From assembly GCA_039961635.1 (NCBI GenBank), contig JABRWB010000012.1, positions 27,700 through 91,699 of the forward strand: 64,000 nt of DNA, in the 5' to 3' direction. The translations under genes were made by a program, and so were the position numbers. Position 1 is the first letter of the stretch. The number at the start of each line of letters is the position of its first letter. Shown in pieces: positions 53,008 through 60,164 of the stretch. Source of the DNA: a bacterium (GTDB lineage Bacteria; 4484-113; JAGGVC01). Below the pieces are notes generated by a model that was given only the letters and a program-made list of their open reading frames with translations, did no database searches and was not told the DNA's origin.

Positions 53008-54168
53008 TTATCCCAGCGCGCACTCGTTTTTGCCGCCTTCCAGGATGTCCGCTTCCATTTCGGACACCTTGAACAGGCCGGCGTTTATTCCCTTAATCTG
53101 CCTGTAAGCTTCAGGGGGATTGGAGATGCGGCTTTCGACCCATTCGAAAAACGCATCGGGATCTGAAACCGACAGGTGTGCGTTGCCAGATTTTATTTCG
53201 CCGAATGTGCGCCAGATTGTCCTGTCCTCGTTTCGCTCCGATTCCGAACCGTAGTGTGCGGGCAGAACGCGCAGCCCTTCCGGCCACTCCCGCTTCGCGC
53301 GATCGATGCTCGCGAGCAAATCCTCGCTCCAGTCCCGCGTCTTTCCCGCCAGGTCCGGGCGCCCGATGGATGCGATAAACATAAAATCGCCCGTGAACGC
53401 GCCATCGCCTGCAACGAAACAAGTGCTCCCTTCGGTGTGCCCCGGAGTATGAATCGCGCGCACGATCCCGTTTCCGACCTTGATTTCGAATCCGTCCGAG
53501 AGCGGAGCAATATCCAGTTTGCCCGGCGTGCCGTCGTACGGGTACGCGTTGTCCGCCGGATGCAGGTAGTACGGAATCCCCAGCTTCGCCGCGAGCGCGG
53601 GCGCGCCGCTGATGTAATCCGCATGAACGTGCGTGTCCGCGACCGCAATTATCCGTGCGCCCGATTCCCCCGCGGCTTTTTCGATTTCGCCAAACTCGCG
53701 CGGAATGTCTATCGCAAGCGCCTCTCCGCCGGATATCAGCAGGTATGCAAGCGAGCCTTTCGCGATCCGGTCGAACTGGAGCAGCCGGTCGAATCCATCC
53801 GGCGGAGCTATTTCGCGGGCGACAAGCACGTGGTTCCACGCCGCCATCCCGCCCGAAAGCGACACCGCATCGAATCCGCATTCGCACAGGTGCATCGCGA
53901 CGCGCATGCTGTCGTGACCGCGCCCGCACACCGTCACGACGGGGAGCGAGCGGTCCAGCCCCGCTGCGGACGGATCGTCCATTTCGACCACCTGCGAGCC
54001 GCGCACGTTTACGAACCGCGCGGGGGGCGCGACGTCCACCTTGCCAGCGGCCAGCCGCTCCGGCGCGCGCACGTCAAGCACCTGCAGCGCGGCGCCTCCC
54101 TCGATGCGCGCCGCCAATTCCGCCGGCGCGATTTCCATTCCGTTACCCAATTGCGGCTGGTGCGGCAT
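53008..54168 (-). CDS. Rhodanese / metallo-beta-lactamase fusion (persulfide dioxygenase-like)
   Basis: The 386-residue protein has an N-terminal rhodanese domain (residues about 10-125) with active cysteine in VVTVCGRGHDSMRVAMHLCECGFDAVSLSGGMAAW. The metallo-beta-lactamase domain has THVHADYISGAPALA (HxHxDY; most relatives have HxHxDH), HTPGHTEGSTCF and FTGDFMFIASIGRPDL, as in ETHE1-like enzymes. A role in sulfane-sulfur oxidation is likely. ATG 54168 has GGGGAAGGG upstream; the frame extends to 54243 without support. The Asp-Tyr variant in the first metal motif deserves note. Confidence 0.88.
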   Translation of the reverse strand: MPHQPQLGNGMEIAPAELAARIEGGAALQVLDVRAPERLAAGKVDVAPPARFVNVRGSQVVEMDDPSAAGLDRSLPVVTVCGRGHDSMRVAMHLCECGFDAVSLSGGMAAWNHVLVAREIAPPDGFDRLLQFDRIAKGSLAYLLISGGEALAIDIPREFGEIEKAAGESGARIIAVADTHVHADYISGAPALAAKLGIPYYLHPADNAYPYDGTPGKLDIAPLSDGFEIKVGNGIVRAIHTPGHTEGSTCFVAGDGAFTGDFMFIASIGRPDLAGKTRDWSEDLLASIDRAKREWPEGLRVLPAHYGSESERNEDRTIWRTFGEIKSGNAHLSVSDPDAFFEWVESRISNPPEAYRQIKGINAGLFKVSEMEADILEGGKNECALG

Positions 54169-54249
54169 ACCCTTCCCCTGAAACGGAGGTGAAAATGAAG
54201 ATACGAATTGTACCGCGGCGAAGAGGCGAAAATCGAAAGGCAAAAGCCA

Positions 54250-54387
54250 TGGCGGCGCGATCCGGACGGCAACGGCGTGGAGCTGTACTGGGACAAGCCA
54301 AAGGAGGAATGGCCGCGCGACGCGGAGGGGAATATCGAGATGTACACGCGGCCGGCGGATTTGGGGCGGGAGTTGGGGAGAAGTTGA
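54250..54387 (+). pseudogene. C-terminal remnant of a VOC/glyoxalase family gene
   Basis: Read from 54250 the frame gives WRRDPDGNGVELYWDKPKEE, then WPRDAEGNIEMYTRPADLGREL and a stop. DPDGNGVELYW is the conserved C-terminal metal-site strand of VOC proteins. No upstream part, start codon or other domain half is present, so only about 45 residues remain. Confidence 0.65.
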
Positions 54388-54396
54388 AGTGCCAGT

Positions 54397-54789
54397 TTAG
54401 GTTTGGTCTTTGATAACTGTCGAAGCCCAGGCAAAAACGGCTTCCGCCAATTCAATCGCCTCAGCCAAATCCTGCTCGGTCGCATCTCTGTCCGGGCCCG
54501 GATACCTTAATGTCGTGGCGTAGTCGGTTAGGGAAAACGCGGCTGCAAGTTCCGCCGGGAATTCGGTGAATTCGGCTACTTTCCCTGCCAACGCTTCAAT
54601 ATCGTGTACCCAGGGAGGTTCCACGCCGAAGGATAAAATTACGGCTTTCAGCGATTTCTCCACGCACTGGTGAGCGCCGTTGCACAGCTCCTCGATGCAA
54701 ACGCCCTCGGGGCGTTCCACCTTGGCTAGATTCAGATTGCTGCGAGCGATAACAAGCCAATCCGCTGGCGAGCCGGATTCAGGATTCAT
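54397..54789 (-). CDS. HEPN domain protein (toxin of HEPN/MNT pair)
   Basis: The 130-residue helical protein begins SPADWLVIARSNLNLAKVERPEGVCIEELCNGAHQCVEKSLKAVILSFG and has TDYATTLRYPG near the C-terminus, both hallmarks of the HEPN family. HEPN proteins of this kind are RNases or targets of a partner nucleotidyltransferase. Its start overlaps the end of the MNT gene by 11 bases, the usual order antitoxin-then-toxin. Confidence 0.85.
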   Translation of the reverse strand: MNPESGSPADWLVIARSNLNLAKVERPEGVCIEELCNGAHQCVEKSLKAVILSFGVEPPWVHDIEALAGKVAEFTEFPAELAAAFSLTDYATTLRYPGPDRDATEQDLAEAIELAEAVFAWASTVIKDQT

Positions 54790-55111
54790 ATACGGTTTTG
54801 CCCTCGCGAAGAATCGTGCGGTAAATCAAGCCGATATTATCCGCATACTTTGCAAGCTCGCTGACCGTCGTAACCAGGATGTCCTTAGCGGCGCCGCCGC
54901 CTTCCACGACTCTATAAAGGTGCCTTGCCGTTTTTCGCCGCGGCGTCCCGTCCGGCATGACGACTAGCAGGTCGAAGTCGCTGTCCGGCCCCATCTCTCC
55001 CCGCGCCGCCGAGCCGAAGAGGATTATCCTGACGGGATGCACCGCCTCGACGATCTGGCTTACCAGGCTGTCGAGCTGCGCGGAAAAGTCTGCTTTGGTC
55101 GCGGTTGACAC
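54779..55111 (-). CDS. Minimal nucleotidyltransferase (MNT antitoxin)
   Basis: The 110-residue protein has the Pol-beta nucleotidyltransferase motif IILFGSAARGEMGPDSDFDLLVVM (GS...DxD). In characterised pairs, MNT proteins AMPylate the HEPN toxin. GTG 55111 is chosen: TATAAT (55119-55124) lies 7 bases upstream, so it is probably leaderless. The frame opens at 55162, but that part lies upstream of the -10 box. Confidence 0.85.
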   Translation of the reverse strand: MSTATKADFSAQLDSLVSQIVEAVHPVRIILFGSAARGEMGPDSDFDLLVVMPDGTPRRKTARHLYRVVEGGGAAKDILVTTVSELAKYADNIGLIYRTILREGKTVYES

Positions 55112-55118
55112 CGTGAAA

Positions 55119-55124
55119 ATTATA
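55119..55124 (-). promoter_or_regulatory. -10 box of the HEPN/MNT operon
   Basis: Perfect TATAAT on the minus strand, 7 bases before the GTG at 55111. Confidence 0.55.
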
Positions 55125-55198
55125 CCGCACGGCGCGAGTACGCGCCGCCGGTTGCGCTTCACCGCCGCGTGGCAAATGCGTAAACCGCCAATTCACAA

Positions 55199-55390
55199 TC
55201 ACGGATGAACATTCACAATCGTCGCCTGCATGATCGCGATTACCTTGCTTGCGTCCCCCGAAAAAGCGCGGACTTGGCCCGTGCAGACGGTCAGGGTTTT
55301 TCCGGCGTTCTCCACTTTGCCCGTCGCCAGGAACCGCTCGCCGGCAGCCGGGCGCATGAAGTTGATCTTGAACTCCGCCGAAACGACCTC
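55199..55390 (-). pseudogene. C-terminal fragment of a PaaI-type hotdog thioesterase
   Basis: The minus strand reads EVVSAEFKINFMRPAAGERF, later KTLTVCTGQVRAFSGDASKV and stops after VNVHP: the central and last strands of PaaI-family thioesterases. About 63 residues remain. The homology breaks off at 55390, exactly where transposase homology starts on the other strand. Confidence 0.7.
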
Positions 55391-55391
55391 G

Positions 55392-55934
55392 CAGCCGGGA
55401 GAGCTTCTGGCCCAGGACGCGTTTTACGTGGGATACCTGAAAGGGGTGGGCAAGGTTTATCTTCAGGCGGTTGTGGATACTTACGGGAGCTACGCCTTCG
55501 GCTTTCTGCACACCGGCAAGCTTCCCGTCTGCAGCGTTGCGGTGCTCCACAACGACGTGCTTCCGCAGTACAGGAAGTGGCGCGTCCCGGTGAAGGCTGT
55601 TCTCACCGACAACGGCCGGGAGTTCTGCGGAACGGACAACCATCCGTTCGAGCTCTACCTGGCCCTGAACGACATCGAGCACAAGAGAACCAAAGTGAGG
55701 CGGCCGCAGAGCAACGGCTTCGTGGAGAGATTCAACCGCACGGTGCTGGACGAATTCTTCCGCCTGAAATTCCGGGAGCGCTTCTACGAATCGGTGGATT
55801 CACTGCAAAGGGACCTGAACGAATGGCTGATCTTTTACAACAACGAGCGTCCACACCATGGCTACCGCAACATGGGAAAACGCCCGATCGACACCATTAA
55901 CGAATTCCAAAAGAGCGTTAGACAAGATGGTTAG
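55392..55934 (+). pseudogene. IS481-type transposase fragment (integrase core only)
   Basis: From 55392 the frame encodes PGELLAQDAFYVGYLKGVGKVYLQAVVDTYG, VLTDNGREFCG and FVERFNRTVLDEFFRLKF, with all three DDE residues and the C-terminal NERPHHGYRNMGKRPIDT. The N-terminal helix-turn-helix region is missing and the frame before 55392 is antisense thioesterase, so the gene is truncated. No terminal inverted repeats are visible. Confidence 0.8.
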
Positions 55935-55948
55935 TGGTACAAACACAA

Positions 55949-56293
55949 TGGAGGTGGGGGGAATCGAACCCCCGTCCGAACGGGCACCCGGGACGGCGTC
56001 TACGGCGGTAGTCTGCGGATTAATCTTAACGCCCTTCGGAAGCCGCAAACGACACCTCCGGGCGGGCAGCCCTTAATCTTTCGCGGATGCCGGGCGTTCT
56101 CCGCGGCATCCCCTGGATCTGGCCGCGCATCCGAGCCCCAGGGGCCCGGCGCGGTGCGCGGTCGTCGCTATGTTAAGCGGCGAGAGCGAAATCGCGGTTG
56201 GCGATTATGTTTTGCTGGGGTTGTTGACCCGGCGTCCAGCCGCCGGGCGTCGCAGCCGATCGTGCATCCCATCCGTCGAATCCATACACCCCC
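55949..56293 (-). ncRNA. ssrA: tmRNA (transfer-messenger RNA)
   Basis: One-piece tmRNA of about 345 bases. The 5' end GGGGGTGTATGGATTCGACGG pairs with the 3' end CACCTCC (acceptor stem), preceded by the T-arm GGGGGTTCGATTCCCCC. The CCA is not encoded. The tag frame is GCC AAC CGC GAT TTC GCT CTC GCC GCT TAA, giving ANRDFALAA, close to the E. coli tag end YALAA. The bases TAATC before the resume codon match the position of TAGTC in E. coli. It rescues stalled ribosomes with SmpB (not in window). A TATAAT at 56349-56354 could be the promoter -10 box. Confidence 0.95.
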
Positions 56294-56729
56294 ATGTAAA
56301 TGTGCAGGCGCGGGACAGGGCGGAAAAGCGCGCCCTCCACGCGGACACATTATACCCCGGTTTCGTCAAGTTTGAATGGGAGCCGGCAAAAAGGAGAATG
56401 GCCGGGACGAGCCGGCCCGTAATCCAAGCAGGAAATATACCCCCTATCTCCAGATCGGGGTAAGGTAGGTCTCTACGCCGCTCAAGAGAGCGGCGGTATA
56501 TGTTTCAAAGGTTGATTCGGTGAACGTTGCTCTGAAGACCGGCGGCGTATATGGCAAAAGTTGATGAATTGAACGCCGGCATCGAGATCGACCGTATATT
56601 ATGTTATCAATTCCCGCTCGTTACATCTCTCACAAGCCCGCAATTCAGGTATATCAGTACCAGAATACCGATATAAACATGCGGGTGCCAGGGAACGGCG
56701 CCCGTTGTTTGATTCCAAGGAGGAACATC
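56294..56729. other. Gene-free region between tmRNA and RIC gene
   Basis: It holds the likely tmRNA -10 box (56349-56354, minus strand) and two similar ~45-base segments (about 56482-56525 and 56535-56582, sharing GGCGG-x-TATATG and AAAGTTGAT-type blocks). The 6-bp inverted pair TATATC/GATATA sits 14 bases apart near 56650-56676, in front of the RIC gene. No convincing ORF. Confidence 0.5.
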
Positions 56730-57470
56730 GTGAACAACACAATCGACTTTAATCTTACCGTAGGCGAAATCGTGGCCGAGCGCATAGGACGCAGCCGCGT
56801 CCTGGAAAGCTACGGACTAGACTATTGCTGCGGCGGCGGAACACCGTTCGCGGACGCCTGCGCGGCGAAAGGACTGGATCCCGACGAGGTCGCCGCGGCG
56901 ATCGCCGAATCCGATGCCGCGCCCGCGGCGGGCGAGGACGACGGGGCGGACTACCGCAGCATGCCGCTTTCGCGTCTGTGCGACCACATCGAGGAAACGC
57001 ACCACGTATTCATGAAGCGTGAGGTGCCGCGGCTGACCGAGCTTCTGGACAAAACGTTCAAGGCGCACGGCGAGAACCATCCGGAGCTTGCGCAGGTGGT
57101 GCGCGTATATGCGGGGCTGCGCGCCGAAATAGAAGCTCACTTGTTGAAGGAAGAACAGGTGCTTTTCCCGTTCATCCGCCAGATGGAAGCGACCGGCGGG
57201 GTGCCGCAGTTCCATTGCGGAAGTCTTCAGGCGCCGATTGGCGTGATGCTGCAGGAGCACGACAACGCAGGCGACGCGCTGCGCAAGCTGAGCGAACTGA
57301 CGAACGGCTACGCTGTGCCGGAGGACGCCTGCAGCACTTACCGCGCCGCGCTTGACGGGCTGCGGGAGATGGAACTCGACCTGCACCTGCACATCCACAA
57401 GGAGAACAACATCCTCTTCCCGCGGGCGCTGGAGGAGGAGCAGATTCGGTACGAAACGGCGGCGGGCTAG
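56730..57470 (+). CDS. ric: RIC iron-sulfur cluster repair di-iron protein (ScdA/YtfE family)
   Basis: The 246-residue protein has an N-terminal ScdA_N domain (TVGEIVAERIGRSRVLESYGLDYCCGGGTPFADACAAKGLDPDEV) and a hemerythrin-like four-helix domain with iron ligands in HIEETHHVFMKRE, HLLKEEQVLFPF, EHDNAGDAL and LHIHKENNILFPRAL. It repairs iron-sulfur clusters after nitric-oxide or oxidative damage. GTG 56730 follows AAGGAGG at a normal distance; the frame opening at 56601 lacks support. A stem-loop terminator follows. Confidence 0.93.
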   Translation: MNNTIDFNLTVGEIVAERIGRSRVLESYGLDYCCGGGTPFADACAAKGLDPDEVAAAIAESDAAPAAGEDDGADYRSMPLSRLCDHIEETHHVFMKREVPRLTELLDKTFKAHGENHPELAQVVRVYAGLRAEIEAHLLKEEQVLFPFIRQMEATGGVPQFHCGSLQAPIGVMLQEHDNAGDALRKLSELTNGYAVPEDACSTYRAALDGLREMELDLHLHIHKENNILFPRALEEEQIRYETAAG

Positions 57471-57500
57471 CCCGAAGCGGAATGCAAAAGGAGCAATTCA

Positions 57501-57529
57501 AAAGGGTGCGTCAGGCGCCCTTTATTTTT
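57501..57529 (+). terminator. Terminator of the RIC gene, bidirectional
   Basis: Stem AAAGGGTGC/GCGCCCTTT (one wobble pair) with loop GTCAG, followed by ATTTTT. It overlaps the stop codon of the convergent FecR-like gene. Confidence 0.75.
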
Positions 57530-58164
57530 GCATTTACAATCATCACCGCGGTGGCGAGTTCCGCGTTGGAAGGGAAGCGGAGCTGCCCGTTCTGGTAAAT
57601 GCTCCTCGCGTCGGTGTAGTAGCCGTAGTATTCCCATATCGAGCCGCCGACAAGAAAGTATGCGGGATTCTTCTCATCCAGGCCCAAATCGCGCCTGGTG
57701 CTAGTCACCTGCGCCGCGACGTCGCCGCGCGCCGCGCCCGTAACCGGCCCGTCGAAGCTGCCGGAACGTATCGCGCCGTACTGGTTCATGTCGCGCTCGG
57801 CCTTGAGCTTGTCCTGGAATTTCTTCAGCAGGATAGCCCACGTGCCGTTCTTTTTCGGCAGCTTGGAGCGGTCGCCGGAAACCAGTCCGGAAGTGATTTT
57901 CACGGTTTTCGACTCGCCGATCTTGTAAAGCTTGTCGTCCAGCAGAACGATTGCGGCATTTGCGCCCGCAACCGTTTTGATGGTGTCGTCGAGGCGCACA
58001 GGCATGCCAAGCTCGGCGTCCACGCCAGCAACCTTTACGTTCCCGTTGAAACTGACGACGAACGCGAGTATCTCCTTTTCCGCGGAAAAGGCCAGGGGCG
58101 CGTGAAAAACCGCGGACGCGTAAACGAGCAGTCCGCCGACTGCAGTCAGAATCAATCGAAACAT
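57511..58164 (-). CDS. Exported FecR-like domain protein
   Basis: The 217-residue protein has a signal peptide (ILTAVGGLLVYASAVFHAPLAFSA) and a FecR-type beta domain: GNVKVAGVDAELGMPVRLDDTIKTVAGANAAIVLLDDKLYKIGESKTVKI. The C-terminal half (about 120-217) is not recognised. SD GGAGGACACC precedes ATG 58164. It follows the CHASE2 cyclase gene in the same direction, a frequent neighbourhood, so it may be its periplasmic partner. Confidence 0.8.
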   Translation of the reverse strand: MFRLILTAVGGLLVYASAVFHAPLAFSAEKEILAFVVSFNGNVKVAGVDAELGMPVRLDDTIKTVAGANAAIVLLDDKLYKIGESKTVKITSGLVSGDRSKLPKKNGTWAILLKKFQDKLKAERDMNQYGAIRSGSFDGPVTGAARGDVAAQVTSTRRDLGLDEKNPAYFLVGGSIWEYYGYYTDARSIYQNGQLRFPSNAELATAVMIVNAKIKGA

Positions 58165-58227
58165 GGTGTCCTCCGGGACAAGACATGCGAATTATACCCG
58201 CAAGAGGGGCGCGATTTTCGGGGAGCG

Positions 58228-60126
58228 TCAGATGCCGAGTTCTTTGTCCGCCCTGCCGTTCATCGCGCGCGCGCGTGAGCCGGCGCCCGACAGCTCGCCG
58301 ACCCGGTAAATCACGACCGGTTGCGAGCGGCCGCGCACCGTGAAGCTGCCGATTTCGGAAAGCTCTGCGATTCCGTCCAGATCGGCCTTGGTTTCCTGGG
58401 TCACCACCACGGCGACGCCCTGGCGTTTCGCCTCCTCGACAATCCGCTGGCAAACGTTGACCGCGTCGCCTATCACGGTGTATTCCATCCTTTGCGGGGA
58501 GCCGATGTTACCGACGCTCGCCGGCCCGGTGTGAACGCCGATGGTCGCGCCGAAATTTTCGACGCCGTAGCGCGCGCGAACCGCGTCTCGCACGCGCTCC
58601 ATCCGGAAGCGCATGTCCACCGCGGAAAGCACCGCGCGGTTGGCATGCTTTTCCTCCTTTTGAAGCGCGCCGAAAACCGCCAGCAGCCCGTCGCCCAGGT
58701 ACTTGTTCAGCCATCCGCCGTATGCCTGCACCGCCTCGTGCATTTCCGTAAAGAAGAGATTCAGCATTCCGACGACTTCCTCCGGCTCAAGCGCCTCGGA
58801 AATCGTGCTGAATTTGTTGATGTCGCAGAAAAGGAACGTGCATTCGATGCGCTCCCCCCCCATGCGTATGAGGGACGGATCTTCGAGTATGTTCTTTGCA
58901 AGGTCGCGCGAGACGTAGTATCCAAAAATGTTGCGCACGTGCTCCCTGTTGCGCGCGACCGCCAGCCAGTGCCAGTAAAGCGAGCCGATGAAGACCAGCG
59001 GCAAGGTGGCCGTCGGAGCGACGAGCGAAAGCGAGACCGAGGGGAATGCGAAATACTGCGCGGATATCGCGGCCGCGGTGGCAACCGCGCCCAGCGCGAT
59101 GGACGCTTTCACGTCCAGGCTGAAAAAAATAATCGCGAATCCGAAAGCGAAGAGCGCGGCGAAAAGCATCTGGAATTGGCGCGCGTCGCGGATTATGCGA
59201 CTCGGAAAAAGCAGATTCCCGGTTATGTTTGCCTGGATTATCAATCCAGGCGTGGCCTGCGCGGCTTCGCCAGCGGCTTCGTCGAAAGGCGTTTTGTGCA
59301 GGTCGCGCGTGTGCTGGGAAAGCGAGCCGAGCAAGACGACCTTGCCGGTAAACGGCGAAATGTCGGGCAACAGCATCCCCATCTCGCGCATGTTCCGCAC
59401 GATTTCGCTTGTATAGACATAACTTTCCCCCGTTTCGGGATCGTACACGTCGCGCCCGCCGAAGTAGCCGATTGTGATGCGGTGCGATGGCGAGGTGGGG
59501 ATTTTCGCGTCCGCGATCGTGACGGAAGCCGCGCCGCGGTACACCGTTGATGGCGACGACGCGCCTCGCGCGTGCGCGGCCGCGAGCGCGGCCAGCGAAG
59601 CGTATTCCCCTCGCGCGCCCGCGACAAGCTGCGCCTCGCGCACCACCTTGTCGTAAGGGTCGCGCACCAGGTTTGTGAATCCCACGCCCCACGCGTTCGA
59701 GGCGAACCGCTCAAGCGGCGGTATCGCGGCGGGCGCAGGGCCTTCTCCGAAAAGAAGCTCCTGGCCGAGAATCACGTTGCCCGCCTCCGCGATAGCGCTT
59801 TCGAGCGCCCGGTCGTCCTCTTCGGAGGTGGGATAGTCGAGCAGGATATCCAGCGCGATTGTCTTTGCCGCGCCTCCCGCGAGCGCGCTCACGACTTCCG
59901 CGATTTCGCTGCGCGGCACCGGCCAGTCCGGAAAATTGACAAGTAGTATTTCCGCCGGCGGCGATTGCTGGCCGCGGTTCGCCAGCCTGATATCGCGCAT
60001 CGCGTTTTCCACGATGTCAAACGCGCCGAAAAGCGAGAAAAACTCGACAAGCAGAAACGCCAGCGCCGCGGTCAGTCCCGCCGCAAGGGCCTTCTTGAGC
60101 GCAGGCGAGCCGGGCTGGGGATACAC
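58228..60126 (-). CDS. CHASE2 sensor adenylate/guanylate cyclase
   Basis: The 632-residue membrane protein has an N-terminal helix (AAGLTAALAFLLVEFFSLFGAF), a periplasmic CHASE2 sensor (MRDIRLANRG, ILLVNFPDWPVPRSEIAEVVSAL, DILLDYPTSEEDDRALESAI, GKVVLLGSLSQHTRDLH), three further helices (about 335-400) and a class III cyclase domain. The metal aspartates lie in CTFLFCDINKFSTISEAL and NKYLGDGLLAVFGAL; RMEYTVIGDAVNVCQRI is the typical substrate-side strand. It should make cAMP (or cGMP) on sensing an envelope signal. GTG 60126 has TATAAT 7 bases upstream. Confidence 0.9.
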   Translation of the reverse strand: MYPQPGSPALKKALAAGLTAALAFLLVEFFSLFGAFDIVENAMRDIRLANRGQQSPPAEILLVNFPDWPVPRSEIAEVVSALAGGAAKTIALDILLDYPTSEEDDRALESAIAEAGNVILGQELLFGEGPAPAAIPPLERFASNAWGVGFTNLVRDPYDKVVREAQLVAGARGEYASLAALAAAHARGASSPSTVYRGAASVTIADAKIPTSPSHRITIGYFGGRDVYDPETGESYVYTSEIVRNMREMGMLLPDISPFTGKVVLLGSLSQHTRDLHKTPFDEAAGEAAQATPGLIIQANITGNLLFPSRIIRDARQFQMLFAALFAFGFAIIFFSLDVKASIALGAVATAAAISAQYFAFPSVSLSLVAPTATLPLVFIGSLYWHWLAVARNREHVRNIFGYYVSRDLAKNILEDPSLIRMGGERIECTFLFCDINKFSTISEALEPEEVVGMLNLFFTEMHEAVQAYGGWLNKYLGDGLLAVFGALQKEEKHANRAVLSAVDMRFRMERVRDAVRARYGVENFGATIGVHTGPASVGNIGSPQRMEYTVIGDAVNVCQRIVEEAKRQGVAVVVTQETKADLDGIAELSEIGSFTVRGRSQPVVIYRVGELSGAGSRARAMNGRADKELGI

Positions 60127-60133
60127 GCCGGCG

Positions 60134-60158
60134 ATTATACTTCGCCGCGGGGTAGAAT
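60134..60158. promoter_or_regulatory. Divergent leaderless promoters of the cyclase and radical-SAM genes
   Basis: TATAAT on the minus strand (60134-60139, 7 bases from GTG 60126) and TAGAAT on the plus strand (60153-60158, 6 bases from GTG 60165) are only 13 bases apart. Their -35 regions must overlap the opposing gene start, so the two promoters should compete. Confidence 0.6.
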
Positions 60159-60164
60159 GCCGCA

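Noticed and set aside
56349-56372. TTGACG near the tmRNA -10 box as a -35 element
   Set aside because: The spacer would be only 9 bases, far too short for a sigma-70 promoter.
56368-56463. BrnT-toxin-like peptide start (KFEWEPAKRR)
   Set aside because: Only about ten residues resemble BrnT and the rest of the frame is unrelated, so chance is likely.
56650-56676. TATATC/GATATA inverted pair as an operator of the RIC gene
   Set aside because: The half-sites are only 6 bp, AT-rich and 14 bases apart, and match no nitric-oxide regulator site I know.
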